Assembly: GCF_008017835.1 (NCBI RefSeq)
Contig: NZ_VRLT01000029.1
Span: 62,001 to 126,000 of the forward strand
DNA: 64,000 nucleotides
Origin: Mesonia sp. HuA40
GTDB taxonomy: Bacteria > Bacteroidota > Bacteroidia > Flavobacteriales > Flavobacteriaceae
Direction: 5' to 3'
Made by a program: the position numbers and the translations under genes. Below are positions 19,577 through 28,988 of this stretch, piece by piece. The notes beneath the pieces were generated by a model. That model did no database searches, had not been told where the DNA came from, and was given only the letters and a program-made list of their open reading frames with translations. The stretch's first letter is position 1. Every line of letters begins with the position of its first letter.

Positions 19577-20371
19577 ATGAAATTACATTATATCTTACTT
19601 CTTTTTATAGGTTTCTTTTGGGCGCCTCAAACCCTAGAGGCCCAATCTTTTTCTCAAGAAATAGGTATTACCACAGGTCCTGTCTTCTTTAAATCAGATT
19701 ACGGTTTACGAAAAAATAGGGAGACCAATTTTGGAAATGTAGGATTGGGCGTAGGTCTCGTGCATTATATTAATTTTGCTTACAGCGCAGATTGTCAATG
19801 TTACCATAGTATTAGGTATTTCAATAATCACTTTAAATTAAGAACCGAGTTAACTTATACCGAAACCAATCTAAATCACTTTGGTAAAGAAGCCGATAAA
19901 AATACCCTTGGCGGATTGCAATTGCGATCTATGCATGGTAAAGCAACTACATTAGAGATAGGTCCTAGTTTAGAGTGGTACCCTTTTCTTATTAGAATTT
20001 CTGAGCGTGCTAGAGACCGAAAAATTGCACCTTATCTAAATCTAGGGATAAACTTAGTGCTTTATAACCCCGAGGTGGCAACCGATTTACCTGGTCGTAT
20101 TGGGGCCATCAACAATACATTTAATGAATTTTTGGCTCCTTTTGGAGAAGAGTCGTATATAGACCCGAGCTCTGGAACCACCTATGCTTTAAAAGGTGGT
20201 GCTGGTGCCCGATACAATATTACCAGAAGAAGTAGTGTATTAATTGACTTACGCTGGACCTATTACGGTAATGATTTTATTGATGGTCTAGACCACGATA
20301 ACCCGCAAAACAAATACAATGATTGGGCTTTTTGGATAAATGTAGGTTATGTTTTCTACCTTAATATGTAG
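19577..20371 (+). CDS. Outer-membrane beta-barrel protein of the THC0290_0291-like group
   Basis: 264 residues with a signal peptide ending at ~22 (LEAQS). Alternating amphipathic strands, Tyr/Gly-rich turns and a terminal strand ending in FYLNM suggest an outer-membrane beta-barrel. Proteins like this (QSFSQEIGITTGPVFFKSDYG opening) are widespread in flavobacteria and are sometimes mislabelled as glutamate dehydrogenase. No enzyme motif is visible. It is a single gene with its own strong promoter. Confidence 0.7.
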   Translation: MKLHYILLLFIGFFWAPQTLEAQSFSQEIGITTGPVFFKSDYGLRKNRETNFGNVGLGVGLVHYINFAYSADCQCYHSIRYFNNHFKLRTELTYTETNLNHFGKEADKNTLGGLQLRSMHGKATTLEIGPSLEWYPFLIRISERARDRKIAPYLNLGINLVLYNPEVATDLPGRIGAINNTFNEFLAPFGEESYIDPSSGTTYALKGGAGARYNITRRSSVLIDLRWTYYGNDFIDGLDHDNPQNKYNDWAFWINVGYVFYLNM

Positions 20372-20406
20372 TACCAATAACTTCAATCAATACCATATAT
20401 ACCAAC

Positions 20407-21549
20407 CTAATCTAGGGCTTGTTTTAAATCGAATATAAGGTCTTCTTGATCTTCTATGCCTAGACTTAACCGAATTAAAGTATCCACTACTCCCATTTTT
20501 TCTCGCTCTTCTTTTGGGATTGAAGCATGGGTCATACTTGCAGGATGCCCCACTAAAGATTCTACCCCGCCTAATGATTCCGCCAAGGAGAAAATTTTTA
20601 AGTTTTCAAGTACCTGTAGTGCTTTTTCTCGTTGGTTACCTATTATGGTAAATGCAATCATGCCGCCATAATCTGTCATTTGTTTTTCTGCGATATGGTG
20701 GTTAGGATGCGACTTGAACCCAGGCCAATAAACTTGGTCTACTGCAGGATGCTGTTCTAGAAATAATGCTATGGCTTTTGCATTCTCGCAATGCCTTTGC
20801 ATACGCAAGTGCAGCGTTTTTATGCCTCTTAAAACCAAAAAACAATCCTGCGGACCCGGTATAGCTCCACTGGCCTTTTGAATAAAATACAGTTTTTCGG
20901 CTAAATCTAATTCATTTACCACCAGTGCTCCCAAAATCACATCGCTGTGACCTCCTAAATATTTAGTTGCACTGTGCATAACAATATCTGCACCCAAAGC
21001 CAAAGGTTGCTGTAAATAAGGGGTAGCAAATGTATTATCTACCGCCAACAGTATATTATGCCTTTTAGCTATTTGAGCCACAGCCTGTATATCAATAAGA
21101 TGTAATAACGGATTTGTAGGTGTTTCTATCCAAATCAATTTTGTGTTTTGATTGATAAACCTTTCCATATTCCGGGCTTCTTGCATCGATATAAATGTGA
21201 ATTTTATACCTAGATCTGCAAAAATCTGTGTAAATAACCGATGTGTGCCACCGTAAATATCTGTAGAAGTGAGCACCTCATCACCAGATTTGAGCAACTT
21301 CATTACTGCATCAATAGCGGCAACACCAGAGCCAAACCCCATTCCATATTTACCATTTTCTAGGCTTGCAATAGCTTTTTCTAATGCTGTCCTTGTAGGG
21401 TTAGCACTTCTTGCATAAGCAAAACCCTTATGATCACCAGGGCTTGATTGCACAAAGGTTGAAGTTTGGTAAATGGGAGGCATCACTGCATTATATGCCG
21501 GATCAACATTTTTTTGCCCACCGTGCACAACTTTGGTATTGAATTTCAT
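20407..21549 (-). CDS. metB: Cystathionine gamma-synthase / trans-sulfuration PLP enzyme
   Basis: 380 residues of the Cys/Met metabolism PLP family. The PLP lysine is Lys196 in SATKYLGGHSDV, the ring-binding Asp is Asp171 in AVDNTFATP, and the tetramer motif YARSANPTR is at 45-53. It makes or cleaves cystathionine; synthase, gamma-lyase and methionine gamma-lyase cannot be told apart by eye, and synthase is the usual call in this lineage. It is a single gene, divergent from the ArsC-like gene. Confidence 0.88.
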   Translation of the reverse strand: MKFNTKVVHGGQKNVDPAYNAVMPPIYQTSTFVQSSPGDHKGFAYARSANPTRTALEKAIASLENGKYGMGFGSGVAAIDAVMKLLKSGDEVLTSTDIYGGTHRLFTQIFADLGIKFTFISMQEARNMERFINQNTKLIWIETPTNPLLHLIDIQAVAQIAKRHNILLAVDNTFATPYLQQPLALGADIVMHSATKYLGGHSDVILGALVVNELDLAEKLYFIQKASGAIPGPQDCFLVLRGIKTLHLRMQRHCENAKAIALFLEQHPAVDQVYWPGFKSHPNHHIAEKQMTDYGGMIAFTIIGNQREKALQVLENLKIFSLAESLGGVESLVGHPASMTHASIPKEEREKMGVVDTLIRLSLGIEDQEDLIFDLKQALD

Positions 21550-21569
21550 TGGTATTTATTTAGCTCTAT

Positions 21570-21601
21570 CAAAGTTAAGCTGAGCAACATAAAGAAGCAA
21601 A
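21570..21601 (-). promoter_or_regulatory. Putative metB promoter
   Basis: On the minus strand TAACTTTG (21570-21577) fits TAnnTTTG, with TTTG (21598-21601) 20 bases upstream. The predicted transcript start is about 14 bases before the ATG. Confidence 0.5.
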
Positions 21602-21698
21602 AAGAATAAGTGATAATTAAAATTTAATATGTATCAAAATAAGGCAAAGACTTTCTCTTTACTAACCATAATTACTATTTTAGCGTGAAAAAATTGAT

Positions 21699-22046
21699 AT
21701 GAAAAAAGTTTTTTATTTATCGAGTTGTAGTACGTGTAAGCGTATTTTAAAAGAATTAGATTTGCCCTCAGAATTTGTACTGCAAGACATAAAAAAACAG
21801 CCGCTCGATGAAGAAGATTTAGATGTGCTTTATCAAGGCACCAAAAGTTATGAGAAGTTATTTAATAAACGAGCTCAATTATATAAATTGAGAGAGCTTA
21901 AAAACAAGCAACTAACCGAAGCTGATTACGCCGAACTTTTACTCGAACATTACACTTTTTTAAAGCGTCCGGTATTTATAATTAATGATGATATTTTTGT
22001 GGGTAACCACAAAAATACAATAGCTCAAGTTAAGGCAACATTATAA
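21699..22046 (+). CDS. ArsC/Spx-family thioredoxin-fold protein
   Basis: 115 residues with the thioredoxin-like opening YLSSCSTCKRI, where Cys10 and Cys13 form a CxxC pair, and the ArsC-type end LKRPVFIINDDIFVG. The family holds glutaredoxin-dependent arsenate reductases and Spx-like redox regulators. No arsenic-resistance gene is adjacent, so arsenate reduction is not supported by context. A strong terminator follows. Confidence 0.85.
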   Translation: MKKVFYLSSCSTCKRILKELDLPSEFVLQDIKKQPLDEEDLDVLYQGTKSYEKLFNKRAQLYKLRELKNKQLTEADYAELLLEHYTFLKRPVFIINDDIFVGNHKNTIAQVKATL

Positions 22047-22078
22047 AAAAGCGCTGCCTAAAGCGAGCGCTTTTTTAT
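22043..22078. terminator. Intrinsic terminator after the ArsC-like gene
   Basis: A 13-bp stem (ATAAAAAAGCGCT / AGCGCTTTTTTAT) with a 10-base loop starts at the stop codon. Its T-runs face both ways, so it can also end the converging thioesterase transcript. Confidence 0.8.
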
Positions 22079-22090
22079 ATGATTATATAC

Positions 22091-22579
22091 TTATATCGCC
22101 ATGCTAGGATTATTCTCGGGTCGCTTACCAAATTTTCGGGTATCTTCTTGTGTTAAGACTTTAAAGTCTTCGGTTTTTTCTAATTGATGAATGCCTTTGA
22201 TTAAATCATCTGGTAAAGCGGTAATTTTACGCGTTTTTAAGTCTATCCAAGAGCCCAAAATTTCACAATGGGCTGCATGTTCTCCCTTGGCGTTGTAAAT
22301 ATTGTGAGTAAACTCAAAGTACTTGCCATCATCAGACAAGCCTTTTAAAGCCATTGTTACTGTTACGGGTTCATTAGAAAATACTTCTTTAAAGTAGTAA
22401 ATGTGCTCATAAAAAACCACCGGACCTACATTATAACGCGCCAGATCGTTTTGACCTAAGCCGTGCTCTAACATAAAACTCATTCGAGTATGACTCATAA
22501 AGTTTAAGTAGGCTGAATTAGCCAAATGCCTATTCGCATCAATATCACTCCATCTAATTTCAAATTGCTTGGTATACAT
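22091..22579 (-). CDS. Acyl-CoA thioesterase, 4HBT hotdog family
   Basis: 162 residues with the hotdog-fold signature EIRWSDIDANRHLANSAYL, including the Asp typical of 4-hydroxybenzoyl-CoA thioesterase-type active sites, then the long central helix and sheet. It probably hydrolyses acyl-CoA or acyl-ACP; the natural substrate cannot be read from sequence. A TATTTTTG box (22593-22600) on the minus strand lies just upstream and may be its promoter. Confidence 0.88.
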   Translation of the reverse strand: MYTKQFEIRWSDIDANRHLANSAYLNFMSHTRMSFMLEHGLGQNDLARYNVGPVVFYEHIYYFKEVFSNEPVTVTMALKGLSDDGKYFEFTHNIYNAKGEHAAHCEILGSWIDLKTRKITALPDDLIKGIHQLEKTEDFKVLTQEDTRKFGKRPENNPSMAI

Positions 22580-22682
22580 TCTTTTTTTGTTTCAAAAATA
22601 AAGCTTGTTATTATGCAAGCATACTAATTTGTGTTTTTTTTAAGCCTTCTTGAAAGATAGCTAGTATACGCTATGTTTTTCT

Positions 22683-22690
22683 TAACTTTG
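22683..22690 (+). promoter_or_regulatory. Putative -7 box for the yicC-gmk-nadD operon
   Basis: TAACTTTG matches TAnnTTTG and lies 24 bases before the yicC ATG. No well-spaced TTTG is visible upstream, so this is tentative. Confidence 0.4.
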
Positions 22691-22714
22691 CGCAACTTTA
22701 TAAAAAAAGCCTAG

Positions 22715-23590
22715 ATGATACAATCTATGACCGGGTTTGGGAAACATGTTGTTAACCTGCCAAACAAGAAAATAAACATCGAGATTAAATCGCTTAATAG
22801 TAAAAATCTTGATATCAACGCTCGTATGCCTTCACAGTACCGTGAAAAAGAGTTAAGCTTACGCGGATTAATAGGAAAGACTCTAACACGCGGAAAGATT
22901 GATTTTTCTTTATACGTAGAAAACACAGGAAATGAAACCGCTTCTAGCATTAACCCGGCCGTGGTAAAAAACTATATAAATTCACTAAAGTTGATCATTA
23001 GCCCAGGTGAATCGAAACCCCAGGAGGAACTTGCCTATTTGCAAATGGCTATGCGTCTTCCCGATGCTTTAAAAACCGAAAAAGAAGAAATTGACGAGCA
23101 AGAATACCAAGCTATAGAGCTGGCTGTAAATCAGGCTTTAGCCGAATTATTACAGTTTAGAAAAGATGAGGGTCTGGCACTAGAAAAAGATTTTAAGCAA
23201 CGCATTAAAACCCTTCACCAACTACTAGATGAGGTGTTGCGTATAGATCCCGAAAGAGTTCGAGCGGTAAAAGATCGCTTACAAAAAAGCATATCTGAAT
23301 TAAAAGAGCAAGTTGACGAAAACCGTTTTGAACAAGAACTGATTTATTATATAGAAAAATATGATATAACCGAAGAAAAAATCAGGCTCGAAAATCATCT
23401 TGAATATTTCACCAAAACTTTAGATAGCCCCGACTCAAACGGTAAGAAATTAGGTTTTATCACACAAGAAATCGGCCGGGAGATAAACACCATTGGCAGT
23501 AAATCTAATTATGCTCCTATGCAAAAATTGGTAGTTCAAATGAAAGATGAATTAGAAAAAATTAAAGAGCAACTTTTAAACGTATTGTAA
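22715..23590 (+). CDS. yicC: YicC family endoribonuclease
   Basis: 291 residues, normal length. It opens with the signature MIQSMTGFGK and has the YicC_N region (EIKSLNSKNLDINARMPS) followed by the DUF1732 C-terminus ending in EIGREINTIGSKSNY. YicC proteins are conserved RNases; the Escherichia coli member is implicated in small-RNA turnover. It is the first gene of an operon and overlaps the gmk start by one base (TAATG). Confidence 0.95.
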   Translation: MIQSMTGFGKHVVNLPNKKINIEIKSLNSKNLDINARMPSQYREKELSLRGLIGKTLTRGKIDFSLYVENTGNETASSINPAVVKNYINSLKLIISPGESKPQEELAYLQMAMRLPDALKTEKEEIDEQEYQAIELAVNQALAELLQFRKDEGLALEKDFKQRIKTLHQLLDEVLRIDPERVRAVKDRLQKSISELKEQVDENRFEQELIYYIEKYDITEEKIRLENHLEYFTKTLDSPDSNGKKLGFITQEIGREINTIGSKSNYAPMQKLVVQMKDELEKIKEQLLNVL

Positions 23591-24165
23591 TGGTAGAAGG
23601 AAAACTTATAGTATTTTCTGCACCTTCAGGTTCTGGAAAAACCACAATTGTTCAGCATTTATTAAAACAAAAAGATTTAAATCTAGATTTTTCAATATCG
23701 GCTACCTCTCGCGCTCCCAGACCAAATGAAGTTGATGGCAAAGATTATTATTTTATGTCATTAAAGGAGTTTAAGCATCACATCAAAAACGATGACTTTT
23801 TAGAATGGGAAGAGGTTTACCGAGACAATTTTTACGGCACACTTAAAAGCGAGGTAGAACGCATTTGGGCAAAAGGAAAACATGTAGTTTTTGATATTGA
23901 TGTTGTAGGCGGTCTAGACATCAAACGTATTTACCCAGAAAGAACCTTAGCCGTTTTTGTGCAACCTCCAAGCATCGAAGAACTAAAAATAAGATTAAAA
24001 AAGCGTAAAACAGAAACCGAAGAACGCATAAGTATGCGGGTTGCAAAAGCTTCAATAGAGATGGCTACTGCTCCGCAGTTTGATTTTATCATCATAAATA
24101 ACAACCTTGAAGAAGCGCTAGAGGAATCTTATCAATTGGTTAAATCATTTATTCAAAACTCATAA
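23590..24165 (+). CDS. gmk: Guanylate kinase
   Basis: 191 residues. The P-loop APSGSGKTT is at 11-19, the GMP-binding region is SATSRAPRPNEVDGKDYYF, and the lid/LID-Arg region follows. It phosphorylates GMP to GDP in the cytosol. It lies in a yicC-gmk-nadD operon, an order common in this phylum. Confidence 0.97.
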   Translation: MVEGKLIVFSAPSGSGKTTIVQHLLKQKDLNLDFSISATSRAPRPNEVDGKDYYFMSLKEFKHHIKNDDFLEWEEVYRDNFYGTLKSEVERIWAKGKHVVFDIDVVGGLDIKRIYPERTLAVFVQPPSIEELKIRLKKRKTETEERISMRVAKASIEMATAPQFDFIIINNNLEEALEESYQLVKSFIQNS

Positions 24166-24167
24166 TT

Positions 24168-24752
24168 TTGAAAAAGAGCATAGGTTTATTTTTTGGCACT
24201 TTTAACCCAATACATTTGGGCCATTTGGCCATTGCCAATCACATCGCTGAGTTTGGGCCTGTAGATGAAGTTTGGATGGTAGTTACCCCACATAATCCGC
24301 ATAAAAAGAAAAAGACTTTATTGCCTGATTATGACCGATTAGAAATGGTTGAATTGGCTACCGCCAATTACGATAAAATTAAACCCAGTGCTATTGAATT
24401 TGGGCTACCCCAACCCAATTATACTATTAACACCTTAGTGCATCTAGAAGAGAAACACAAGCACTATGATTTTCATCTTATAATGGGCGAAGATAATTTA
24501 CAGAGTTTTCCTAAATGGAAAAATAGTGAAGTGATTTTAGAGCGATTTAAAATATTGGTTTACCCACGAATCTATGATTTAAAAAAGGAGGCAAAGCTAA
24601 AAGATCACCCCAAGGTTACTTTTATCAAAGCTCCTATAATGGAAATATCCTCAACATTTATTCGTCAGTGTTTAAAAGAAGAAAAAGAAATAAGGCCGCT
24701 ATTGGCCCCAGAGGTATTTAAATATATAGATAAGCTAGGTTTGTATCAATAG
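24168..24752 (+). CDS. nadD: Nicotinate-nucleotide adenylyltransferase
   Basis: 194 residues. The nucleotidyltransferase motif GTFNPIHLGHL is at 10-20 and the C-terminal ISSTFIR motif follows. It converts nicotinate mononucleotide to deamido-NAD. The start codon is TTG at 24168, two bases after the gmk stop; no ATG fits because the catalytic motif begins only nine codons in. The rare start and tight spacing suggest translational coupling to gmk. Confidence 0.95.
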   Translation: MKKSIGLFFGTFNPIHLGHLAIANHIAEFGPVDEVWMVVTPHNPHKKKKTLLPDYDRLEMVELATANYDKIKPSAIEFGLPQPNYTINTLVHLEEKHKHYDFHLIMGEDNLQSFPKWKNSEVILERFKILVYPRIYDLKKEAKLKDHPKVTFIKAPIMEISSTFIRQCLKEEKEIRPLLAPEVFKYIDKLGLYQ

Positions 24753-24765
24753 CACAACGTATAAA

Positions 24766-24804
24766 AAAAGTCACTCAAACCTTAAAAAAGGAAGAATGAC
24801 TTTT
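24766..24804 (+). terminator. Likely terminator after nadD
   Basis: An 8-bp arm AAAAGTCA / TGACTTTT encloses a 23-base loop with an inner CCTT/AAGG pairing, and ends in a T-run. The remaining 145 bases to gpsA hold no gene that I can see. Confidence 0.55.
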
Positions 24805-24949
24805 ATCAACTAAATAACCAACTAAAATAATCTACTTCAAGAACGCAGTCATCTGCCTTAGATTGCACTGCAAGCCTTATAAAAATGTTAAAAGTGCAAG
24901 TTGTTGCTTGAGAGGTTTAAAAAATATTATTTTGTACTTTAGCTAAAGA

Positions 24950-25960
24950 ATGAAGCAAATGAGTAAAGAAATACAATTTGCCGTTATTGGCGGTGGGAGC
25001 TGGGCAACAGCCCTAGTTAAAATGCTATGTGAAAACGTAACCCGTTTAAATTGGTATATGCGAAATGATGATGCAATAGCCCACATTAAAAAAGAACAAC
25101 ACAATCCCAACTATTTAAGTTCTGTAGAGTTTAATACGCAACAATTAAATTTGACCAGCGATATCAATGAAGCGGTAAGAGATGCAGATTATGTCATTTT
25201 TGCTATTCCATCGGCGTTTTTAAAATCTAGTTTAGATACACTCAAGGTTTCCTTAATCGACAAAACAATTTTTAGTGCTATAAAAGGCATTGTTCCCGAA
25301 TCGAGTCTTATTGTCGGCGAACATTTTAATCAATATCACAATATACCTTTTGAGCAAATTGGTGTGATTACGGGGCCTTGTCACGCAGAAGAAGTAGCGT
25401 TAGAACGTCTATCTTATCTTACTATTGCTTGCGCGGATGAAGATAGAGCTAAGATTATGGCCAATCACTTGAGTAACCATTACATCACCTGTAAAACTAC
25501 AGAAGATGTAATTGGTACAGAATATGCCGCAGTACTAAAGAATATTTATGCCATCGCGGCGGGAATAGCACATGGCCTTGGTTACGGAGACAATTTTCAG
25601 AGTGTTTTAATGAGCAATGCCATACGTGAAATGAAGCGTTTCATTAAAAAACGATATAAAATGAAACGTAATATTAACGATTCGGCTTATTTAGGCGATT
25701 TATTGGTTACTGGTTACTCCGTATTTAGCAGAAATAGAATGTTTGGTAATATGATAGGAAAAGGTTACACCGTTAAAAGCGCTCAAATGGAAATGAGTAT
25801 GATTGCCGAAGGGTACTACGCTGCAAAAAGCGCTTACCAAATTAACAAACAAAGTGAGAAGAAAGCACGAACGCCAATTATCAATTCGGTTTATGCCATT
25901 CTTTATGAAAATAAAAATCCTAAAAAGGTATTTTTGAAATTAGTCGATAAATTAGACTGA
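24950..25960 (+). CDS. gpsA: NAD(P)H-dependent glycerol-3-phosphate dehydrogenase
   Basis: 336 residues. The N-terminal Rossmann motif is GGGSWATALVKML and the substrate/catalytic region is KNIYAIAAGIAHGLGYGDN with its Lys. It reduces dihydroxyacetone phosphate to sn-glycerol 3-phosphate for phospholipid synthesis. The Met at 24959 (MSKEIQF) is an equally plausible start. A 30-base gap separates it from the EamA transporter gene. Confidence 0.95.
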   Translation: MKQMSKEIQFAVIGGGSWATALVKMLCENVTRLNWYMRNDDAIAHIKKEQHNPNYLSSVEFNTQQLNLTSDINEAVRDADYVIFAIPSAFLKSSLDTLKVSLIDKTIFSAIKGIVPESSLIVGEHFNQYHNIPFEQIGVITGPCHAEEVALERLSYLTIACADEDRAKIMANHLSNHYITCKTTEDVIGTEYAAVLKNIYAIAAGIAHGLGYGDNFQSVLMSNAIREMKRFIKKRYKMKRNINDSAYLGDLLVTGYSVFSRNRMFGNMIGKGYTVKSAQMEMSMIAEGYYAAKSAYQINKQSEKKARTPIINSVYAILYENKNPKKVFLKLVDKLD

Positions 25961-25990
25961 TCTTTTTCAATTATTTAAAAATAGTTTCCA

Positions 25991-26878
25991 GTGAAGAACA
26001 ATGTATTAAAGGGAGGCCTGCTCGTAGCACTAGGCGCTTCAAGTTATGGCGTGCTTACCACATTTGTCAAAATGGCTTATGAAAAAGGATTTACTACCTA
26101 CGAAGTTACCTTTGCTCAACTACTTCTAGGAGTTTTGGGATTAACCTTACTTTCTAGTATCTATAAGGGTAAAAAACAGAAAAAAGAAGGAGAAACTTCA
26201 AAATTCAAATTATTACTGGCGGGTACTTCTTTAGGTTTAACCAGTATCTTTTACTATTTAGCAGTGCAATACATCAGCGTATCTATGGGTATTGTGTTAT
26301 TGATGCAAAGTGTGTGGATTGGTGTTATTCTAGACAGTATTTTAACCAAAAGCAAACCCAGCCCCATGAAAATTATTGCGGTTTTGGTCATTTTAACTGG
26401 AACTTTATTAGCCACCAACCTAATTTTTCAGGATATAACTTTTGATTTACGTGGCATTGGATACGGATTATTAGCTGCCTGCTCCTACACAGTAACCATT
26501 TATACTTCTAACACGGTCTCATTGGGTTTACCAGCGTTAGAACGCAGTAAATACATGGTTATCGGCGGGTTGTTGATAGTAAGTTTAATCACCTTGCCCT
26601 CTTTTATTGTAAATAAGAATTTTAATGTCGAAGTATTTTATTTGTGGGGGCCTATCTTAGCCTTATTTGGCACCATTCTCCCGCCTTTGTTTCTTACTAC
26701 CGGTATGCCAAAACTAAATGTGGGTCTTGGGGTAATAATTACAAGTATTGAATTACCCGTAGCGGTGTTAATGGCGAAGTTTTTATTAGATGAGAGCGTA
26801 AATGCATGGCAATGGCTAGGCATTGTATTTATTCTAACCGCCATTGTGTTAATGAACTTAAGAAAACTTAATAAATAG
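25991..26878 (+). CDS. EamA/DMT-family transporter
   Basis: 295 residues with about ten transmembrane helices in two EamA halves; the internal repeat is visible in the helices around residues 12-140 and 150-290. This is a drug/metabolite transporter of unknown substrate. The start is a GTG at 25991. It follows gpsA in the same direction and may be co-transcribed. Confidence 0.87.
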   Translation: MKNNVLKGGLLVALGASSYGVLTTFVKMAYEKGFTTYEVTFAQLLLGVLGLTLLSSIYKGKKQKKEGETSKFKLLLAGTSLGLTSIFYYLAVQYISVSMGIVLLMQSVWIGVILDSILTKSKPSPMKIIAVLVILTGTLLATNLIFQDITFDLRGIGYGLLAACSYTVTIYTSNTVSLGLPALERSKYMVIGGLLIVSLITLPSFIVNKNFNVEVFYLWGPILALFGTILPPLFLTTGMPKLNVGLGVIITSIELPVAVLMAKFLLDESVNAWQWLGIVFILTAIVLMNLRKLNK

Positions 26879-26881
26879 CCC

Positions 26882-27328
26882 TTACTCAGCTAAAACTCCT
26901 TTCTTATTGATAACGGGGAGCTTTGTAATTTTTGAAGGTTGTGCCGAATTTTTTTTCAATATAAAGTTTTTGTGCATAAAATCATTTGCTTCAAAAAAAG
27001 AAACTGAAAATAAGTTATCTATTTGAAGTACTTCGGGTTGAATCAGTTCTATTTTGGCATAAGATTTTGCCGGTAACATCTTTAAACTCCTTCTAAAAAC
27101 CGAAGTTTTTACTTTTTCGTCCTTTCCTTCAGAAACGATGAGAATGGTTTCAATGGCGTGATCTAAGGTATTGATTAAATAGATATTCCAATCGTCTGTA
27201 TGGTATTCTGGATGCTTTTCATAAATGGCCGCTATTTGTACCCCTTTAACTTGATTTATCTTTATATCTTTTTTCATTTTAAATTCTTTATTCTTATCTA
27301 TACTAATAAGGCCCTCAAAAGAGCTCAA
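26882..27328 (-). CDS. Conserved flavobacterial protein next to pheS, function unknown
   Basis: The likely start is the Met at 27277 (MKKDIKINQVKGVQ), giving 131 residues; the 17 extra codons upstream look unlike the rest. The protein is soluble, mixed alpha/beta, with no signal peptide or known motif. Similar small proteins beside pheS are sometimes mislabelled phenylalanyl-tRNA synthetase subunit alpha; nothing here resembles a synthetase. Confidence 0.65.
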   Translation of the reverse strand: MSSFEGLISIDKNKEFKMKKDIKINQVKGVQIAAIYEKHPEYHTDDWNIYLINTLDHAIETILIVSEGKDEKVKTSVFRRSLKMLPAKSYAKIELIQPEVLQIDNLFSVSFFEANDFMHKNFILKKNSAQPSKITKLPVINKKGVLAE

Positions 27329-27433
27329 TTGGCCATGAAAATCGTTTTAAAAATGATTATACTTGTAGAAAGAAAACTATGAATAAACCCACTCAAATTA
27401 AAAAAAGAGTAAGCTTAGTTTAGTAAAAACAAC

Positions 27434-28456
27434 CTATAAAACCGACTTAAACTGTTTTAAAAAGCGAACATCGTTTTCATAAAACAAGCGAATATCATCT
27501 ATTTGATGTAATAACATCGCAATACGCTCAATACCCATACCAAAAGCAAAGCCAGAGTATTCTTGCGGATCTATATTGCAATTGTTTAATACATTCGGGT
27601 CAACCATACCACAGCCCATAATTTCGAGCCAGCCGGTACCTTTTGTGATTCTATAATCGGTCTCTGTTTCTAAGCCCCAATAGATATCTACCTCTGCACT
27701 AGGTTCTGTAAAGGGGAAATAAGAAGGTCTAAGACGAATTTTTGATTTTCCAAAAAGTTGCTTTGTAAAGTAAAGCAAGGTTTGCTTTAAATCTGCAAAA
27801 CTTACATCTTTGTCTATATACAAGCCTTCTACTTGATGAAAAATACAATGTGAGCGTGCAGAAATGGCTTCATTTCTAAATACTCTACCTGGTGAAATGG
27901 TTCTAATAGGAGGCTTTTGATTTTCCATATACCTTACCTGAACGCTTGAAGTATGCGTTCTCAACAAAATTTCTTCGGGATTGGTTTGTATAAAAAAGGT
28001 ATCCTGCATATCTCGTGCAGGATGATATTCTGGTAGATTCAATGCCGAAAAGTTATGCCAATCGTCTTCTATTTCTGGACCCTCAGAGACGTTAAAACCT
28101 ATATTAGAAAAAATCTCTATAATTTGATTTTTGACCAATGATATTGGATGTCTACTCCCTATGCTAAGTTTTTCGCCTGGACGTGTTAAATCACCATAAA
28201 CTCCTCGCTCCTCTAGCCTACTCTCTAAATCTTGTTTTAAGGCCGTCACCTTTTCTTGTGCGGCATTCTTTAATTCATTTATCGTTTGGCCAAAGGCTTT
28301 CTTCTGCTCGTTAGGGACATTTTTAAATTCGGCAAAAAATCCATTTAAGATTCCTTTTTTTCCTAGAAACTTAATACGAAACTTCTCTATCTCCTCAGTC
28401 GAGTCTGATTTGAAGTTCTCTACCTCAACAATATATTCCTTAATTTTATCAATCAT
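27434..28456 (-). CDS. pheS: Phenylalanine--tRNA ligase alpha subunit
   Basis: 340 residues. An N-terminal coiled coil (residues ~1-90) precedes the class II core: motif 2 in [25 protein letters not shown] and motif 3 in [16 protein letters not shown]. It charges tRNA-Phe as an alpha2-beta2 enzyme; the beta subunit gene is not in the window, so pheS and pheT are unlinked, as is usual in this group. Confidence 0.96.
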   Translation of the reverse strand: MIDKIKEYIVEVENFKSDSTEEIEKFRIKFLGKKGILNGFFAEFKNVPNEQKKAFGQTINELKNAAQEKVTALKQDLESRLEERGVYGDLTRPGEKLSIGSRHPISLVKNQIIEIFSNIGFNVSEGPEIEDDWHNFSALNLPEYHPARDMQDTFFIQTNPEEILLRTHTSSVQVRYMENQKPPIRTISPGRVFRNEAISARSHCIFHQVEGLYIDKDVSFADLKQTLLYFTKQLFGKSKIRLRPSYFPFTEPSAEVDIYWGLETETDYRITKGTGWLEIMGCGMVDPNVLNNCNIDPQEYSGFAFGMGIERIAMLLHQIDDIRLFYENDVRFLKQFKSVL

Positions 28457-28562
28457 AGCTATAGCTTAATGCAGCCGCAAATTTAAGAAAAAAGATTCCG
28501 TAAAGAATATTTTTTAAAATTATTAAATTTTGCATTTGTGGGTTTGGCTTAAAATCCAAGGT

Positions 28563-28946
28563 TTAACGTATGTACTCTTTTTCTAAAAAATAATTAACCA
28601 GGGCCTCTTTCATCATTAGACTTTGTTCTCCAGGCTTTAAATGAGGTAAGCTTTCGAGTGCCGTATAATGCGGCCATCCATCTTCATCGATATAATCAAA
28701 AGCATAGTAACCATAGGGCTCTAAAAGTCTGCAAATGGCAATGTGCATTAAATCTATCTTGTGATCTTTCTTAAATCTTCTATGCAATTGCCCTAATTCT
28801 TGAACCCCTACAAGATAAATAATAGCATCAAGTTCTAGGGTTTCCCCGTCACCAAATTGGATAGCCAATTGTTTTTGTAATTGCTGCCAACGTTCTTTTA
28901 AAATTTCATCATTTACCATACTGCAAAGATAATAAGATGTGAACAC
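28563..28946 (-). CDS. Conserved hypothetical protein
   Basis: The start at Met 28919 (MVNDEILKERWQQLQ) gives 118 residues and is preferred, since the nine extra codons run into the AT-rich gap. It is acidic, soluble and largely helical, with LDAIIYLVGVQELGQ and a Trp/Tyr-rich centre (YGYYAFDYIDEDGWPHY). I do not recognise a family with a known function. It is divergent from the CvpA gene. Confidence 0.65.
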   Translation of the reverse strand: MFTSYYLCSMVNDEILKERWQQLQKQLAIQFGDGETLELDAIIYLVGVQELGQLHRRFKKDHKIDLMHIAICRLLEPYGYYAFDYIDEDGWPHYTALESLPHLKPGEQSLMMKEALVNYFLEKEYIR

Positions 28947-28988
28947 TTTTAATCACTGGTATCTGATTCATTTTTTTATATTTGATTT

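Noticed and set aside
21699-22046. An arsenic-resistance locus
   Set aside because: Only an ArsC/Spx-like protein is present; no arsB, arsR or related genes lie nearby.
24753-24949. A riboswitch upstream of gpsA
   Set aside because: Apart from the terminator-like hairpin after nadD I could not match any known aptamer core.
26882-27328. A second phenylalanyl-tRNA synthetase subunit
   Set aside because: The small protein beside pheS has no class II motif; the label sometimes given to it seems to come from gene position only.
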